The position numbers and the translations under genes are program-made. The notes beneath the pieces were generated by a model. It was given only the letters and a program-made list of their open reading frames with translations. It did no database searches and was not told where the DNA came from. Of a DNA stretch of 7,227 nt, positions 4,767-7,227 are shown piece after piece. Numbering within the stretch: position 1 is the stretch's first letter; each line of letters opens with the position of its first letter. This DNA comes from UMGS1307 sp964523005 (GTDB lineage Bacteria > Bacillota > Clostridia > Oscillospirales > CAG-382), in NCBI GenBank assembly GCA_964523005.1, contig CAZFZL010000078.1, positions 1 through 7,227 on the forward strand. The letters run 5' to 3'.

Positions 4767-6545
4767 ATGACAAACGGGATAACAGGAACGATATATAAGG
4801 TCGCCGGGCCGCTTATCGTAGCGACCGGGATGCGCGACGTGCATATGTACGACGTCGTACGCGTGAGTAATAAAAAGCTCATCGGCGAAATAATAGAGCT
4901 GCGTGGTGACAGGGCGTCAATACAGGTCTATGAAGATACGAGCGGTATTGGTCCGGGCGAACCGGTATATGTGACAGGCGAACCGTTGGTCGTGGAGCTT
5001 GCTCCGGGACTCATAGAGGGCATCTACGACGGTATCGAACGTCCGCTCACCGAAATTTACAAAAAAGAAGGCGACCGCATATCACGCGGCGTTGACGTAC
5101 CCAAGCTCGACCGCGAGCGCAAATGGGATTTTGTGCCGTCTGCCCGCGTGGGTGACAGAGTCGTCGGCGGCGATGTTCTCGGTACGGTAGAGGAGACGCC
5201 GGCAGTAACGCAGAAGATAATGGTTCCGGCGGATCTCAGCGGCACCGTCGTGCATATATCCGCAATGAAAGCCACGATAGAGGAAACGGTCGCGACAATA
5301 AAAACTGATTCCGGCGAAGAAAAGAATATTGCCATGTTGCGCAAATGGCCGGTACGCCGCCGCAGACCGTACGTCAAAAAGCTCGTGCCCGAAGAGCCGA
5401 TGATCACCGGGCAGCGTATAATAGATACGCTTTTTCCGATCGCAAAGGGCGGCATCGCCGCAGTTCCCGGCCCGTTTGGCTCGGGAAAGACGGTCGTCCA
5501 GCATCAGCTCGCAAAATGGGCTGACGCCGATATAATCGTCTACATAGGCTGCGGTGAGCGCGGCAACGAAATGACCGACGTGCTCAAGGAGTTCCCGGAG
5601 CTGCACGACCCGCGCACCGGGCTTTCGCTCATGAAGCGTACCGTTCTGATAGCGAACACCTCCGATATGCCTGTCGCGGCGCGTGAGGCGTCCATATACA
5701 CGGGTATAACGATAGCGGAGTATTTCCGCGATATGGGATATAAGGTCGCGATAATCGCCGACTCGACCTCAAGATGGGCAGAGGCGCTTCGCGAAATGTC
5801 CGGAAGACTTGAGGAGATGCCCGGTGAAGAAGGCTATCCTGCCTATCTTTCAACGCGGCTTGCGGAATTTTACGAGCGCGCGGGCTGCGTACAGTGTCTC
5901 GGCTCGGACGGACGCTTCGGCGCGATAACGGCGATAGGCGCCGTATCACCTCCCGGCGGCGACACGAGTGAACCGGTATCACAGGCGACGCTTAGAATCG
6001 TCAAGGTGTTCTGGGGACTGAGCGCGGAGCTGGCGTATCAGCGCCACTTCCCGGCGATCGACTGGCTGCGCAGCTATTCGCTGTACGACAAATCAGTCGG
6101 CGCGTATTTCTCAGGCAGCATCGATGAGAACTGGTCGACACAGGTCGCAAAGGTAAAAAGCCTGCTCCAGCAGGAATCCGAGCTTAACGAGATCGTAAGG
6201 CTCGTCGGCTTTGATGCGCTTGGAGAAAACGACAGACTGACGCTCGAATGTGCGCGTATGATCCGCGAGGACTTTCTCCAGCAGGACTCGTTCCGTGAGG
6301 TCGATACATATACATCGCCCGAAAAGCAGTCGTCGATGCTTTCAATAATACTCAGCTGGTATTCCGGAAGCAAAAATGCACTTACTGCCGGCGCGACGTA
6401 CAAACAAATAATGAGTATGAGCTCGCTTGAGCTGATAGCGAAAATGAAATATCAGCCCGAAGCCGAATGGGAGCCCTTCGCCGCAGGTATAAAAGAATCG
6501 CTCGGTAAGGAATTTGCGGAAATGAGCAGGAAGGACGACGAATGA
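4767..6545 (+). CDS. ntpA: V-type ATPase catalytic subunit A (NtpA)
   Basis: This 592-residue catalytic subunit is full length for the family. In order it shows the N-terminal beta-barrel start GTIYKVAGPLIV (6-17) and the A-subunit-specific bulge region ending in KWPVRRRRPY (193-202). The Walker A loop is GPFGSGKT (235-242), with K241 and T242 contacting phosphate and Mg2+. The catalytic glutamate is E264 in GCGERGNEMTDV. Walker B is VAIIAD, ending at D332, followed by STSRWAEALREMSGRLEEMPGEEGYPAYL, split over about 333-361, a hallmark of subunit A. All catalytic residues are intact. NtpA alternates with NtpB in the A3B3 head, hydrolysing or making ATP. AGGAG (4755-4759) lies 7 nt before ATG. 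The stop overlaps the ntpB start as ATGA. Confidence 0.99.
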   Translation: MTNGITGTIYKVAGPLIVATGMRDVHMYDVVRVSNKKLIGEIIELRGDRASIQVYEDTSGIGPGEPVYVTGEPLVVELAPGLIEGIYDGIERPLTEIYKKEGDRISRGVDVPKLDRERKWDFVPSARVGDRVVGGDVLGTVEETPAVTQKIMVPADLSGTVVHISAMKATIEETVATIKTDSGEEKNIAMLRKWPVRRRRPYVKKLVPEEPMITGQRIIDTLFPIAKGGIAAVPGPFGSGKTVVQHQLAKWADADIIVYIGCGERGNEMTDVLKEFPELHDPRTGLSLMKRTVLIANTSDMPVAAREASIYTGITIAEYFRDMGYKVAIIADSTSRWAEALREMSGRLEEMPGEEGYPAYLSTRLAEFYERAGCVQCLGSDGRFGAITAIGAVSPPGGDTSEPVSQATLRIVKVFWGLSAELAYQRHFPAIDWLRSYSLYDKSVGAYFSGSIDENWSTQVAKVKSLLQQESELNEIVRLVGFDALGENDRLTLECARMIREDFLQQDSFREVDTYTSPEKQSSMLSIILSWYSGSKNALTAGATYKQIMSMSSLELIAKMKYQPEAEWEPFAAGIKESLGKEFAEMSRKDDE

Positions 6546-7227
6546 AAAGAGATTATAAGACCATAAAAGAGGTCGTCGGACCGCTGATGCTCGTTGAGAG
6601 CGTCGAAAACATAAAATACGACGAGCTGGTCGAGATACATCAGGATGACGGCTCGGTAAGGCTCGGAAAGGTGCTTGAAGCCAAAGGCTCAACGGCGCTT
6701 GTCCAGCTGTTTGAAAACGCACAGGGGCTGAGGATATCCGACTCCAAGGCACGCTTTCTCGGTCACAGCCTTGAGCTTTCAGTAAGCCCTGACATGATAG
6801 GACGAGTCTTTAACGGAATGGGCAGGCCGGCTGACGGCGGCGCACCCGTGATCCCCGAAGAAAAGCTCAACATAAACGGCACGCCGATAAATCCGGCTGC
6901 GCGTGACTATCCTGCCGAATTCATCCAGACGGGTGTCTCCGCGATCGACGGACTCAACACGCTCGTCAGAGGTCAGAAGCTTCCGATATTCTCCGGGTCG
7001 GGTCTTCCTCACGCTGAGCTTGCGGCGCAGATAGCGCGTCAGGCAAAGGTGCGCGGCACGAGAGAGCCGTTCGCCGTCGTGTTCGCGGCGATAGGAATAA
7101 CTTTTGAGGAAGCGGAATTCTTCGTCAACGATTTCAGACGCACGGGTGCTATCGAACGCTCGGTGCTGTTTATGAACCTTGCGAATGACCCTGCCGTCGA
7201 GCGTATAGCGACGCCGCGTATGGCGAT
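6542..7227 (+). CDS. ntpB: V-type ATPase non-catalytic subunit B (NtpB), 3' end missing
   Basis: The frame stays open to the window edge, giving 228 complete codons plus two bases of a protein normally about 455-460 residues long, so roughly half is seen. The start MKRDYKTIKEVVGPLMLV and the motifs IGRVFNGMGRPADGG (87 onward), IFSGSGLPHAELAAQIARQA (from 149) and FRRTGAIERSVLF (198-210) are diagnostic. The P-loop position reads SGSGLPH (151-157), without the GKT lysine and threonine, as expected for the non-catalytic subunit. ATG 6542 overlaps the ntpA stop by 4 nt. AGGAAGGA (6528-6535) supplies the ribosome binding site with about 6 nt spacing. The cut is the window boundary, not a mutation. 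ntpD would be expected next. Confidence 0.98.
   Translation, partial: MKRDYKTIKEVVGPLMLVESVENIKYDELVEIHQDDGSVRLGKVLEAKGSTALVQLFENAQGLRISDSKARFLGHSLELSVSPDMIGRVFNGMGRPADGGAPVIPEEKLNINGTPINPAARDYPAEFIQTGVSAIDGLNTLVRGQKLPIFSGSGLPHAELAAQIARQAKVRGTREPFAVVFAAIGITFEEAEFFVNDFRRTGAIERSVLFMNLANDPAVERIATPRMA

Noticed and set aside
5082..5606. Minus-strand open frame (174 codons) opposite ntpA
   Set aside because: It covers the bulge and P-loop region of ntpA, which is under strong coding constraint on the + strand; no family resemblance.
6989..7012. Missing Walker A lysine in NtpB as a sign of damage
   Set aside because: SGSGLPH is the normal sequence at this place in non-catalytic B subunits; the loss of GKT is ancestral.

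Overview
The window holds a canonical V/A-type (rotary) ATPase operon reading left to right on the + strand, from its promoter into the second nucleotide-binding subunit, where the window ends. The gene order is that of the Enterococcus hirae ntp operon: ntpF (peripheral-stalk G/H), ntpI (membrane subunit a), ntpK (proteolipid rotor ring), ntpE (peripheral stalk), ntpC (central-stalk d/C), ntpG (central-stalk F), ntpA (catalytic A) and ntpB (non-catalytic B, cut by the window edge). The remaining subunit, ntpD, is expected just beyond the right end. I see no mobile element, CRISPR array, RNA gene or cargo gene, and no evidence for a wholly new system; the interest is in details of a known machine.

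The operon organisation, strong AGGAGG-type ribosome binding sites and a consensus sigma-A-like promoter point to a Bacillota (Firmicutes) bacterium, probably an anaerobic member of the Clostridia. Codon use is distinctive: moderately GC-rich wobble positions, yet ATA is the favoured isoleucine codon. The genus cannot be fixed from the sequence alone.

Layout: positions 1-60 carry the end of an upstream transcription unit, a 14-bp-stem intrinsic terminator. Positions 61-214 are AT-rich and non-coding, with an A-tract region, a near-consensus promoter (TTGAAC, 17 bp, extended -10 TGCTATAAT) and a leader with a possible 5' hairpin. From 215 onward eight genes are packed tightly: gaps of 25, 55, 4 and 16 nt, and overlaps of 8, 4 and 4 nt. 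The one larger gap, after ntpK, contains a GC-rich hairpin without a U-tract, which may help set the higher dose of the ring subunit.

Together the products build one complex. NtpA3B3 bind nucleotide. NtpC and NtpG (with the unseen NtpD) form the rotating shaft. NtpE and NtpF form the peripheral stalks. NtpI and the NtpK ring translocate the ion. NtpK carries every side chain known to coordinate Na+ in E. hirae NtpK (Leu, Thr, Gln, Gln, Glu, plus the supporting Tyr), and NtpI carries the two conserved arginines. A sodium-translocating ATPase is therefore the best prediction.
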